A model generated the notes under the pieces. The model had not been told where the DNA came from. It saw only the letters and a list, made by a program, of their open reading frames with translations, and ran no database searches. 64,000 nt of DNA, from the NCBI RefSeq assembly GCF_964204645.1, contig NC_134031.1, positions 8,782,501 through 8,846,500 on the forward strand, written 5' to 3'. Below are positions 31,716 through 43,112 of this stretch, piece after piece (the stretch's first letter is position 1; each line of letters begins with the position of its first letter). The position numbers were made by a program, and so were the translations under genes. Origin of the DNA: Tubulanus polymorphus. Its lineage: Eukaryota; Nemertea; Palaeonemertea; Tubulaniformes; Tubulanidae.

Positions 31716-32215
31716 AGCCCGCGGCCGAATAAAGTAATTATATTCTTTTATTTTGATACCTCGTCGACATAACAGCTTTTCTCCGCTATATCTCTTCGGC
31801 GTGTTTCGTTTAGGCCTACGACTCCCCGGTACACTTATGATTTATCTTAGTAAATACACGGTTAATTTGATAAAGAAAAATAGGTATTGCTAAACTAATT
31901 GCATGACGCCCGCAGCCAAATCACTGGTAGTAATAAATTAATTTGTACTCGATTTGATTCTCATGATGAGGTGAAACTCGCAGCTGATCCCCGGAACGAC
32001 GATGTAGTGACACACGTCGATTCGCCGATGTTTACGGCTCGACAGTGCTTTTAAAATCTAAAGTAGTAAATTTCCTATATATCGGTAGTACGATTTGATG
32101 AGGAAAATGGGCTAGTATCGGCAAAATGGGCTAGTATCGGATTGTATCGACAACAGCGTCAAGGTAACAAAGCCTTTGTTCTTTTAGTAAAAATAGTGTG
32201 GAAGAAAATAATAAT
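31716..32215. repeat. Host repeat flank
   Basis: Copy of the segment at 30200-30640 (GTACCGGGGAGTCGTAGGCC region), then a short inverted match to the TTCCACACTATTTTTAC block of 14540. No gene. Confidence 0.6.
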
Positions 32216-32269
32216 AATAGATATAGCTGCAAAGCAGCGATAACGGGTTTTCTGCACAGTCTTAGAATC

Positions 32270-32470
32270 CTGTTCAACGGTGGATTTCAACAAAGCATTC
32301 GGAACGCCTCATCTTGGAATGGAGGGTCTAACTAGTGGAGTCACGCAAGGTAGTATCCTAAGTCGTCTTCTGTTGAATGTCCCGACAAATGACATACACA
32401 ATAATCCAAAATATACCAGACCGAGTAATTTCCAAAACGACCTTAACACACTGTTCGACCAAAAAACTTA
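32270..32470 (+). pseudogene. LINE reverse-transcriptase fragment, internally deleted
   Basis: Reads VDFNKAF, then GVTQGSILSRLLLNVPTNDI and a short tail, so the two reverse-transcriptase motifs are fused by an internal deletion relative to 14161-14515. Inverted copy of the same composite. Confidence 0.65.
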
Positions 32471-32488
32471 ATGTTCCGACAAAACCAC

Positions 32489-32906
32489 AGGCGACAAAAC
32501 CAAAATTATGAATTGTCGCGGGTGACAAAACCAAAATATTGAATTGTCACGGGCGACAAAACAAAAATAATGAATTCTCGCAGGCGATAAAACCAAAATA
32601 ATGAATTGTCGCGGGCGATAAAACCACAATAATGAATTGTCGCGGGCGTTAAAACCAAAATATTGAATTGTCGCGGGCGATAAAACCAAAATAATGAATT
32701 GTCGCGGACGACAAAAACAAAATATTGAATTGTTGCGTGCGACAAAACCAAAATAATGAATTGTCGCGGGCGTTAAAACCAAAATATTGAATTGTCGCGG
32801 GCGATAAAACCAAAATAATGATTGTCGCGGACGACAAAAACAAAATATTGAATTGTTGCGTGCGACAAAACCAAAATAATGAATTGTCGCGGGTGACAAA
32901 ACCAAA
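32489..32906 (-). repeat. 31-bp minisatellite array, inverted
   Basis: About 13 units. Some units carry GCGTTAAAACC or GCGGACGACAAAAAC variants shared with 58823-59215, which marks the two as copies of one array. Confidence 0.85.
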
Positions 32907-34157
32907 CTAGGGGTCCAGGGACACCATGCTCACTTGGGAAGTGGTTTCAAATGCTCAACAATCTAACAATTTCAATACATAACGCCCTCTAGTGACCATA
33001 TACAAAAACCAATGACCTTGAAACCCACCACAATCATAGAACATGTGAGCAGCTATGATTTTGTAATCGATTGTGATAACAAAATATGCCTCGTTACCAA
33101 TTTAATATGGAAATACTAAGTTATTCTACTATTCAACGCCCCCTGGTGACCATTTGCAAAACCCAATTACCTTAAAACTCACCACAATCGTAGTACATGT
33201 CATGAAATACAACTTTGCAATTGATCATAGTAACAAAATATGCCTAGGTACCGATCTAATAAGGAAATACTAAGCCATTCTACTATTCAACGACCCCTGG
33301 TGACTATATGGAATAACTAATGTCCTTAAAAACTCACCACAATCATAGACGATGTCATGAACTACAACTTTGCAATTGATCATGGTAACAAGATATGCCT
33401 TGGTACAAATATAGCAATACTAAGTTATTGTATTATTCAACGCCCCCTGATGGCCACATACAAAAACCAATGACCTTGAAACTCACCAAAATCATAGAAC
33501 ACGTTATGGGCTACAACTTTCCAATTGAATATAGTAACACAATATGCTTAGGTATCGATTTAATGTGGAAAAACTTTTTCCCACCTACGAATGAGTACTG
33601 ATGACACCAAGATGGCCGCCAATTGCGTCATAATTGGCTGATCAAAAATACCTGTCCCAGGTATAAAACATCCCTCTCTAAAGATTACCCATCAGCAATT
33701 GCAATGAGAAATGGCAAACCAGTAGGAAGCTACGTGACCTAGAATTCTGGCCAAAATTGACATTTTTGGGCACTAAAAAGGTCATAGGACGGCCATCTTG
33801 TGTCAGATCGACCCAATTTTCTTATGCTGATGGGCCTTTGGTAGACTAAATATAAACGAAAGATCAAGGTAATTGATCAAAGCGTCTTCAAAATTTCCCA
33901 CGAAAACTTCGAAACTGTTTAAAAAGTGCTGATTTTGGCAAACAACAATGGCTGCCAGTCCGCCATCTTGAATCTGACAGGGCCAGTTTTTGGGCTGACG
34001 ATGTGTCTAGGGGAGATACATGTATAAACCAAATATCAAGACGTTACCTTGAAGCGTCTTCAAAACTTCCCAAAATAACTGGATTCTATCTATGGACGGA
34101 CGGACGGACGAAAAGTGAACGCAATAGCCCGCTGGGACTAAAGTCCCAAGTGGACTG
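32907..34157 (-). repeat. Full-length hairpin-headed element, inverted
   Basis: Minus-strand copy with hairpin head at 34127-34157 and the CTAGGGGTCCAGGG end at 32907. Flanked on both sides by 31-bp arrays, as is the + strand copy at 57575-58822. Confidence 0.75.
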
Positions 34158-34166
34158 AAAAATAAT

Positions 34167-34576
34167 TGTCGCGGGCGACAAAACCAAACTAAAGAATTGT
34201 CGCGAGTGATAAAACCAAAATATTGAATTGTCGCGGGCGACAAAACCAAACTAATGAATTGTTGCGGGCGATAAAACCAAACTAATGAATTGTCGCGGGC
34301 GATAAAACCAAAATATTGAATTGTCCCGGGCGATAAAAACAAAATATTGAATTGTCGCGGGCGATAAAACCAAAATAATGAATTATCGCGGGCGATAAAA
34401 CCAAAATATTGAATTGTCGCGGGCGATAAAACAAAAATAATTAATTGTCGCGGGCGACAAAACCAAAATAATTAATTGTCGCGGGCGACAAAACCAAAAT
34501 GTTGAATTGTCGCGGGCGACAAAACCAAAAAAAAAATTGGCGCGGGCGACAAAAACCAAATATAAAACCAAAATAT
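34167..34576 (-). repeat. 31-bp minisatellite array, inverted
   Basis: About 13 units between the hairpin-headed element and the viral zinc-finger segment. Confidence 0.85.
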
Positions 34577-34628
34577 AGCTGAATTTATAGATTTATTCCA
34601 TAGCTCTGTACATGGAATGTATATAGGT

Positions 34629-34880
34629 TCAAATAGAATCATGTTCTAGTATAAACATCGGATCCTTGATATCAAATTCCTCAACGTATTGTTCATTATT
34701 TGGATCATTATTCCATAATTCAATAAATTTCTTTGCCTTTGTTAACTGTTCTGAATATAACTGTAAATATTCTAGTTTCAATTTATTCTCTAAATGTGTT
34801 TTAGTTTTATTGTGTCTTGCTTTTTGGGATTTATCTATATTGATATTACATGTTGGACAGTAGTACTTATTTGCTTCCAT
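34629..34880 (-). CDS. Small viral zinc-finger protein
   Basis: Intact, 83 residues, from ATG 34880 in a TATTAAAATGG context. N-terminal finger CPTCNINIDKSQKARHNKTK with a further His two residues on (C-x2-C-x12-H-x5-H), then a helical charged tail KAKKFIELWNNDPNNEQYVE. The tail is nearly the same as the C-terminus of the HNH nuclease gene at 62355 and its fragment at 27679, while the N-termini differ. Lies in an AT-rich viral piece of about 380 bp between a 31-bp array and a MITE. Confidence 0.65.
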   Translation of the reverse strand: MEANKYYCPTCNINIDKSQKARHNKTKTHLENKLKLEYLQLYSEQLTKAKKFIELWNNDPNNEQYVEEFDIKDPMFILEHDSI

Positions 34881-34959
34881 TTTAATACTAAATTTTTTAT
34901 TAAAATTGATTTTAGAAGTTATTCATTTATATTTTATTCATATATATGAATATTTTAAG

Positions 34960-35362
34960 AGTAATAGGGAATATCTTGTTTCAGGTTAAAGGTTGAATGG
35001 TCGAGTTCATTAATAACAAATATTAAAAGTAATTTAAAACTATAATATATTTTCATAACCGTGTGTATTTCAGTTGAATAATTGAATAATTATTATTATT
35101 TGAATATATTTGATTATATGAATGTGTGTATTGTAAATAAATCAATTGGTCGCGGAGCGGAGCGGCAGTGAAGTGGAGCGACCAATTGATTTAATACAAT
35201 ATGCTTTTTAAATTATTGATATCTTAGAATAAATATTTAGTTTTAATATAAAATGCACACGGTTATGAAAATATATTATAGTTTCAAATTACTTTTAATG
35301 TTTTGTTTTTAATGAACTCGACCGTTCGACCTTTGGCTTGAAACAAGATATTCCCTATTACT
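34960..35362. mobile_element. Foldback MITE with AGTAATAGGG ends
   Basis: 403 bp with inverted repeats of more than 100 bp (AGTAATAGGG ... AACTATAATATATTTTCATA ... CACACGG) and a central palindrome of CAATTGGTCGC type (about 35147-35193). A second copy is at 60601-61012. No clear target duplication. Confidence 0.7.
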
Positions 35363-36998
35363 TACATGTCTTTGATAATCTACAGTGAAAACCTGGAATT
35401 AAATGAAATAAATCTTAAAATTCCGATTTGAACCCAACGTAGGCCCTCTCTCTACTTGTAGGCCTAAGATCTTGAAATAGCATAAATAATGTTATGATGA
35501 AAGAGGCATAATGGTTCGGAAGAAATTGAATTCAATATGGCTCTTGGCCCGGCAAAGTTTGCTTTTGAAATATCCTTTTGATTAGGCCTAGTTACACATT
35601 TTAAAAGCAAATTTCATTTTGCATCAAACTAAAAGCGGCTTTGTTGAGGAAAAGATTCGTTTGAGTCGTAAAATTTATAGCCTAGAACCAATTTCTTCGT
35701 CAAAGCGTGATGCACAATTTTGACTGGGTCTTATTTCCACGTGGTAGTGGACAGAAAATTTGAATAGGCCTAAATAATAGAATAATCTTTCTTAGGTTTC
35801 ATGATAAAGATGCAGCATTAACATAGATTAATGCTTATCTTTTACAATTAGGCTTATGTTTCAAAGGAAAACACCCACAGTTGGTCGAACAGGGGTTAGG
35901 CATTGATGGTAGAGGGGCTGTGTGTGTGAAACAGAGAGATAAAAATGCACGGGAACGAGTTTGTCGAGTGGAGCTTATTATTCCATCAGGGATAGTGTAC
36001 TATAGTCATTTTATACATCAAAATGTTCCTTATTAGTTCCGCTGCATCGCTAAAAACAAATTGAGATAGGTTTCCCTGCATTTTTTTACATATTACATCA
36101 CTTACAACGATAAACGTCCGTCGGCAAAAACCGTAAAGTTTCCCAAGTCTCCGTTTCTACCTAACGCATGCGCATTAGTCAGTGCTGGAATTGCTCTCGA
36201 GAAAGTCGAGAAATCGGCACATTGCGCATGCGGCACAACATGTGAGCTACATGTAACCTTTAATGACTAATAGTCGCTGTAGTTTCCATTAGGTTCGAAT
36301 CCCGTTAAAATATTGATCTTATTTACGCTGTTCATCTTATAAGCGGCGCTATCAGATTCGAAACCCGAAACTTACTGATCGTATTTCAAGCGTTACGACA
36401 TGAACTTTGATGATTAAAGTGTCACTGGGTTATTGTTTGCCGAGTAAAAAAGTGATAGCATCCCGAATATGAAATAATGAACTTTGATAGCCCCAGGATT
36501 TACTTTTAAGTGCTATTAGGTTCGAATCCCGAATGTGTAGCAGAAAAATACATTCATCCTTTTTAATATACCGATATATATCTTAGATTTTTAGCTTATG
36601 GCAAGACCACTTGAACACCTGTCATTCCAAAAAATACAAATGATCCTCTAAGAGGATCATGAAGAGTCTTAAGTGACCAAACAAACTGCGCCTTCCCGCT
36701 GCGCAAAAGTTCACGCAGGTTCATTCCGTTATAGTTCTATGTTTCAGCGTTCTGACATGACCCAGTTTAGGAAAAAATACACATGTAGCGACGCATGCGC
36801 ACGCGACCAATTTCTGGACTTCGAGGATTTCCCCAACACTTCCTAATGCGCATGCGTTATAAACAGAGACTTGGGAAACTTTACGGTTGAAAAATTACGG
36901 CTGAAAAATTCACAAAAACTTCCGCATTGACAGCGCCACCGCACCAACTCAAATTGGATCGGAAACCCTCCAGCGATGCACTCTATGATCTTTAGAAC
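35363..36998. other. Gene-free stretch with a pair of 45-bp inverted repeats
   Basis: No ORF or RNA gene is recognised. CCGTAAAGTTTCCCAAGTCT begins at 36131 and its inverted match ends at 36886; the matching arms are about 45 bp and both include CGCATGCGCATTAG. This may be a DNA transposon of about 755 bp. The rest looks unique. Confidence 0.5.
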
Positions 36999-38367
36999 CT
37001 GTCTTTGCTGACTGGGAATAAGATATTTCTCAACGCGAAGGGGGCGAAGCGCAGCGTCACCAGGTCCCGCTCCGCGAGAAAGCTAGATTTTCAAAGAAAT
37101 GAGTGCACGCGACGGCCGTGACCACTTGTTAGTGACGTCACCAAGAATGGTGGCTCCGAGGATCGCCACATCACAGGTTACTGTGAATAAATGGGATTCG
37201 ACCTTTCAAATGTTCAAAATGTACTTTCTTGTTTTGTAAAACAAGTTTATTCATGTCGTTATATAAAGCATTTTGTTTGAAACATTCTTTAATAATGTTT
37301 GTTGAGTTTAAAGCCAATTGTCGTTGTGTAATTCGATACTGGTCACTGAAATCAAAGTTTTAGTTTCTGTTCACATGTTTCGACTTATAAATATCCAACT
37401 TGTATGTTCTATCTTTTAATACAGGCCATGTGATTAATAGGCTTTTTTACATTACCGCTGTTGCCGATACAATCCGTTTGATATCATTCAGCTGACTTCG
37501 ATCTACAAATACTCCGTGCAAATTTTGAAGAATCGACGTTGCAAAAGCACTGTCGGGCCGTAAACATCGAAAATTGAGCCCCATTCAAAGAGCCGACATG
37601 TTTTTCTGAGTCGTCTTTCCGAAATCTACCGCACGTTTCTTGTCACATCGATTATCAATTCAAGCATAAATTAACAAATTTATTACCCAAAGATTGCACA
37701 TTCTGTCGCGGTTTTTAAAAACTAATTTTAACAATAACCCATTTTCCTCATCAAATTATAATACCAATACACAGGAAATTTACTACTTTAGATTTTAAAA
37801 GCACTGTCGAGCCGTAAACATCGACAAATCGACGTGTGTCACTAAATCGTCGTTCCGGGAATCAGCTGCGAGTTTCTCCTCATTCTGAGAAAATCAAATC
37901 GAGTACAAATTAATTTATTACTACCAGTGATTTGGCTGCGGGCGTCAAGCAGTTAATTTAGCAATACCTATTTTTCTCTACCAAATTTACCGTGTTTTTA
38001 CTAAGATAAATCATAAGTGTACCGGGGAGTCGTAGGCCTAAACTAAACACGCCGAAGAGATAAAGCGGAGAAAAGCTGTTATGTCGACGAGGTATCAAAA
38101 TAAAAGAATATATTAGTTAAGAATATATTGGTTTTGTCGCCTGGACAATTCACCATTTTGGTTTTGTCGCCCGCGACAATTCATTATTTTGGTTTTGTCG
38201 CCCCGACAATTCTTTTTTTGGTTTTGTCGCCAGCGACAATTCATTAGTTTGGTTTTGTCGCCCGAGACAATTCAATATTTTGGTTTAATCGCCCACGACA
38301 ATTCATTACTTTGGTTTTATCTCCAGCGACAATTCATTATTTTGGTTTTATCGCCCGCGACAATTCA
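36999..38367 (+). repeat. 1.37-kb tandem unit, copy 1
   Basis: Starts CCTGTCTTTGCTGACTGGGA and ends with a short 31-bp array (38131-38367). The same unit follows at 38368-38523 plus 49998-51207, at 51208-52576 and at 52577 to about 53390, with a period of about 1369 bp and few differences. It includes the GTACCGGGGAGTCGTAGGCC segment (inverted) of the repeats near 30 kb. No gene. Confidence 0.85.
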
Positions 38368-38523
38368 CCTGTCTTTGCTGACTGGGAATAAGATATTTCT
38401 CAGCGCGAAGGGGGCGAAGCGCAGCGTCACCAGGTCCCGCTCCGCGAGAAAGCTAGATTTTCAAAGAAATGAGTGCACGCGACGGCCGTGACCACTTGTT
38501 AGTGACGTCACCAAGAATGGTGG

Positions 38524-38947
38524 TGATCGATTGCCTCTAAGATGTCTTCTCTCCAAAAATCAAACTAACGACCAGGCAATCTCATAGGATCTACTGCTGA
38601 CAACTGTCCTGGTGGCTGCCAAAAATTGAACTCCCTCTCTCTACTTGTTCCCCAACTTAACTAGTATCTCCCTCTACCAAGTTTCAACCACGTGATCTCT
38701 CCCTACCAAATTTAGTGTGGTTTCTACAGAATCTGCAGCCTCCATCAACCACTCTCCGCCTAGAAATATATTCCCAACCACCAACACTACATACCAAGTT
38801 TCTGAATCATGTTTTCTGAACTATTCCCTTAGACTAAGATATTTCTTGTTTGCTTCGTTAAACCCAACTGTTCCCATTAAATCATTATTTTTTCCCAGAC
38901 GTTACTAATATTTATTTCATTATTTGGTTAACCCTAGTCAACTATCA
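38524..38947 (-). repeat. LTR (3' LTR in the element's sense)
   Basis: 424 bp, read by eye as identical to 49570-49993. On the minus strand it begins TGATAGTTGAC and ends CGATCA. AATAAA is present on the minus strand near 38914. Confidence 0.95.
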
Positions 38948-38957
38948 TCCCCCAGGC
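38948..38957 (-). promoter_or_regulatory. Polypurine tract
   Basis: Minus strand GCCTGGGGGA directly before the 3' LTR, the usual primer for plus-strand DNA synthesis. Confidence 0.75.
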
Positions 38958-40438
38958 TTAATTTTTTTCGCCCCGAAAAACAAATGGCAACCATCCAGAC
39001 ATGAACTTTATTCAACCAGATTAAATATAAGATAAAACAATATACAAACAATACAATACAGATACGACAGCATTCTTAAGGAATTTAATTTAACATAATA
39101 ATCATCAGTAGTTTATATTATCATAATTAATATCATCATTCATTTATACATGGCAATTTATTTATTCATTGAACTAATTTTATTCATTAATGCATTATTA
39201 AATATGTAAAAATTTTTTTTTTTCACGATTCTACTTTCACTTCCGCAGCAGTTCAGCATACAACGCGCAAAACAAAAGTTGATCATTTATGTACGAAAAT
39301 TGAATGCACAACAAGTTCAATTAAGTCATTTAATTAACAAGAAAGTGTCGAAGCATGAATCGGTACCACTCACACACAATAACGCACCCATTTAGATGGC
39401 GAATCAGAATCTTCTCGAATAACGGCGGCTCTCGCGTCGACAAACGGTCTCCATTCAAAAGCATCAAATCAAGTAACCGTACAAATGACATGAGTACACA
39501 ACAAAATACGGTAAGAGACGTACCATAAGGTATACGACATATTAAACATTAAGACACAGAACAAACAGGTATATATTATAATGCGAATACATCGCCACAG
39601 ACGAACACTAATCAATTCGATTACAGCGCAAACGATGACGAAGCGGTTTTCTTTTCTTTTCGAACGAACAACTGACAGCTAATAATACAGAATGATGGCC
39701 ATAGGTGTTAACGAACAAGCTAGCACAGTCTCACAGCTCGAGTCGGTTTTATTTTTCGAATGGACCATACTACGATCCTGAATATAATTATCTTTCACAC
39801 CGCCCATAATATGCGTGACTTCCAGGGATCGCAAGAACGACGGCACCATATTGAGAATCACTCTCCAGAACGATTCAGCAGCGGTATAACGGAACAAGCG
39901 ACCGAACGCTCGACAATCTGCACGAACAGCGAATTGGGCGAAGTCCGAACAACGCATTCAGATCCAGGATACGGACGATCGCGCTAAGTTGAGGTCACGT
40001 AAAGCGAATCCGGTGACTGCAAGTATATGTGAAGATGGCGACGGCTACGGTCTCACGACGATCTCGAAACAATACAGTTCATTCCCGACGAGTTCGACTC
40101 TGGCCGGAACGAAAGTGACATGGAACAACCCAAACAAAACTAAGCAATCAAACCCAAAACACTCCCCATGGTTTTGCAGATAAAGATAGCATAGCAATAA
40201 TATATGAGATTTTCAGTAAATAGATAAGGTACAATTCACTCCAAATGCTAAACCAAAAGATCCAGATAAATGATAATTATGCAACGATATACGATATAAC
40301 ATACGTTATATAGTTCCAAATGAACGTAATATCTTTTATAAATAATAAAGGAATTTGCAATTAATGACTATAGAACCAAACGAACACAGCAACACGACTA
40401 CATTCCAAATACGAATAATTTCATAAAATATTCAAAAC
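38958..40438 (-). other. Long 3' non-coding region of the LTR element
   Basis: About 1.5 kb between the env stop and the polypurine tract. A 92-codon open frame at 39679-39957 (minus) and a 75-codon one at 39760-39987 (plus) overlap and look like chance; neither resembles a known protein. The left third is very AT-rich. Confidence 0.5.
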
Positions 40439-43060
40439 TTAAGGCTGATAAAGTGACAAGTCCGGATAAAGACCTGACCTCCCACCTGGTCTCCCAGCTA
40501 AACTAGATGCATCAATATTTCGAATCATGTCTTGAGAATATTGAATCTCATGAGGTATACCTTTATCTTCACTGATCGACAAAGGAACCAAAAGATCGTG
40601 ATGTTTAACATATATCCGTAAAGTAAATGATGAGCTCATAATCAATCTTCCAATTCGCCTATATAGAGAAGGCTTGACCGGAATTTTATCCGGAAAATCA
40701 ATAGCAATTCCATCATACTGAATTTTACAAGGTGTAACCCAATCAAGATTGATAAATAATTTAAAGAAATGAGAATTACAATGTAGCTTACGTAAAGCAG
40801 GGGATCCAAGTAAGGAAATACTGCCCGCACAGGCATTAAGATCAATTAATGGAAGTAAGATACATTCATTCCAATCCGAAATCTCTAAAAGTAGCTGTGA
40901 TTTACAACGTTGAACCATATTACGCCTGCCCCTTAGAAAGGTAAATAGGTATTTAATATCATAACACAGGAAATGCAACGCACAGTAGATAATAGCCAGA
41001 AGAACTATCGTGTCAACTAGAAAATTGGAATCGTCGTCAATTAGCGATTGAGCAACCCGCGAAGACTGTTCTAAAAATGAAATAGTCCTATTAGACTGTA
41101 TAACCGTTGCCCCAGCAAGTGGTGCTGCATGAGCTGCACCCAAGGCTGCAACCGGAAAAATACCCCCTGGATTATACCGTATCATGAAGAAAATATAAAC
41201 TGACATAGCAAGCGCCGCTATGCTCAGAATAGTAGGAACCGATATAATGCCTATAGACGATGGAGATGAAAATATATGTCGCAAATTATCTTTAGCTAGT
41301 TCATTCTTTAACGCGTCGGCCTTTGAGGCGAACAAATCTACATTAGACTTATGCGTTGAAGCCAATTTCTTAAGATCCGTTGAAAATTTAGCGTCCTTTG
41401 ATGCTACCAAATCCCATGATTCTTTATTCAGTTTTAAGGGTGGAACCTCAACCATAGGCGCTTTCGATAACTCATTCCCCCTTATCTTTCTCAAATCTGC
41501 AGCATTAGAGAACAACGAATGCAGCACAGGTAAATTTACTACATGCAAAACAGTTTTATCCTCCTTTCCAATATGACAACCTGTGAGTTTATAAGGGATC
41601 CGAAAAGATGACGCAATTATAGAGCAAAAACAAGGGATTGTCATTACGCACAACCTGCAACCATTGATAGACTTAACCTGTCGGTCAGAACAATGCATAG
41701 TCCAAACTTCGTCAGCAGATGACAGTAAATAACGCCCATCCGCTAATTCATAACTACCTTCAAACAGTAACGCTTCCTCATATCTAATGTCACACAATTT
41801 CATTATAGCCTCAGGTTGGTCCCAAAATAGCGCTGACGCACACGTTAATTTATGACGGGAATTGAGAGATTTAGTTGTACTACACACTTTAAGGTCTCTA
41901 CCGTTGCAGGAAAGTAAAAAATCACTATCGAATTCGGTATAATATTCGTTATCACTTGTAACGGCGATATACTGAGGTAAACCAAAAATTTGAGTCGTAT
42001 TAGCACTAGTGGCATTCGACGGTACAGGTAATGTATCAATATGATAAACATCCATAAAACCAGCCAAACTATGGATGGGAATGGCGATCGTTATATATAA
42101 ATACGTTTCAGTCTGCGTGAACGTGATATCCCGCATTTGATAATAAAAACTAGGCTGACTATGCGTAACCTTAAAACTAGGATAATGATCGCTGAGAATA
42201 TCCTGTACATTATTAATTACTTTATTGATCTGTTCAGGACCCACGAGAGAAATAGGCAAAAAGCCATCCAATAATAACTGAGTTGCCTGTAGAAAATTCT
42301 CCGACTGGCCAACTACTACCCCAAAACGGTATTGGTAGTCAACCAAGTTCCTCATTAAAATGGACAAAGCCGAAACTGTGACATTTAAACGATCCAATTT
42401 ATGAAATATTTCCTTCCGAGAATTTCGGTACTCTACAGTCAAAATATTATAAGAATCGGCAAACCTCTTAATTGTTTCATGATTCTCTTTGATGGCCACC
42501 ATAGCATTATCAAGCCTTTCGTTAGTTGTGTTCATGAATGAATTAAGCAACTTGCCGTCTTGTACAACCTGATCAGCCAAGGCTGTTACCCCTGACTCCA
42601 CTTTGAGGACATGTTGCCTAAGTGCGTCCACGTCCTCTTCAGTAGCCGTGCCAAATAGCGACTTCGCAAAATTTCCTACAAAGTTTAATAAAGCTCTTTT
42701 CCCACGACCACTTGCCCTAACAGGAATCAAAGATTTAACGGTATTCATATTAGCGTTAAGCCGTGTTCGTGTTTCTTTAATCTGAGAATTTAATCGCTCA
42801 ATAATCGTATTTAACATCCCACAACCGTTATACGGGTGAAAATGATAATGTATAGGGCATGATAGAGGGGTTATAATATCTAGGTCAAATTTAGGCCAGG
42901 GAATACAGAAGGTATGCCTATACTTGGAAACACCATTAAGAATATTTGTGAACTTATTGAAGACAATTCCCCAATTCAACATAACAACTGAATTCGCCGA
43001 AGTGTCAACCGGTTCCAACGTCGTCATGTAAACAGCCAGTAATAAAATGTAAAGCCTCAT
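40439..43060 (-). CDS. env: Env-like glycoprotein (class I, F-protein-like)
   Basis: Intact, 873 residues from ATG 43060. Signal peptide at residues 1-20 (YILLLAVYM), a furin-type site GRGKR at about 118-122 followed by the hydrophobic ALLNFVGNFAKSLFG resembling a fusion peptide, then heptad-like helices (to about 240), N-glycosylation sites, many cysteines, and a membrane segment at about 603-627. This matches the baculovirus F/errantivirus Env family by layout. Unusual: a second hydrophobic segment at about 680-704 and a further C-terminal domain of about 170 residues. Probably made from a spliced RNA, since it follows pol by 52 bp. Confidence 0.85.
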   Translation of the reverse strand: MRLYILLLAVYMTTLEPVDTSANSVVMLNWGIVFNKFTNILNGVSKYRHTFCIPWPKFDLDIITPLSCPIHYHFHPYNGCGMLNTIIERLNSQIKETRTRLNANMNTVKSLIPVRASGRGKRALLNFVGNFAKSLFGTATEEDVDALRQHVLKVESGVTALADQVVQDGKLLNSFMNTTNERLDNAMVAIKENHETIKRFADSYNILTVEYRNSRKEIFHKLDRLNVTVSALSILMRNLVDYQYRFGVVVGQSENFLQATQLLLDGFLPISLVGPEQINKVINNVQDILSDHYPSFKVTHSQPSFYYQMRDITFTQTETYLYITIAIPIHSLAGFMDVYHIDTLPVPSNATSANTTQIFGLPQYIAVTSDNEYYTEFDSDFLLSCNGRDLKVCSTTKSLNSRHKLTCASALFWDQPEAIMKLCDIRYEEALLFEGSYELADGRYLLSSADEVWTMHCSDRQVKSINGCRLCVMTIPCFCSIIASSFRIPYKLTGCHIGKEDKTVLHVVNLPVLHSLFSNAADLRKIRGNELSKAPMVEVPPLKLNKESWDLVASKDAKFSTDLKKLASTHKSNVDLFASKADALKNELAKDNLRHIFSSPSSIGIISVPTILSIAALAMSVYIFFMIRYNPGGIFPVAALGAAHAAPLAGATVIQSNRTISFLEQSSRVAQSLIDDDSNFLVDTIVLLAIIYCALHFLCYDIKYLFTFLRGRRNMVQRCKSQLLLEISDWNECILLPLIDLNACAGSISLLGSPALRKLHCNSHFFKLFINLDWVTPCKIQYDGIAIDFPDKIPVKPSLYRRIGRLIMSSSFTLRIYVKHHDLLVPLSISEDKGIPHEIQYSQDMIRNIDASSLAGRPGGRSGLYPDLSLYQP

Positions 43061-43112
43061 GGTAGTATCCTAAAAGAGAACGAAATATAGTTACTACATT
43101 CCGTGAACCAAC

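Noticed and set aside
38717-38908. 63-codon ORF in both LTRs (also 49763-49954)
   Set aside because: Antisense to the element's transcription, needs a non-ATG start and resembles nothing; identity of the two copies only reflects identical LTRs.
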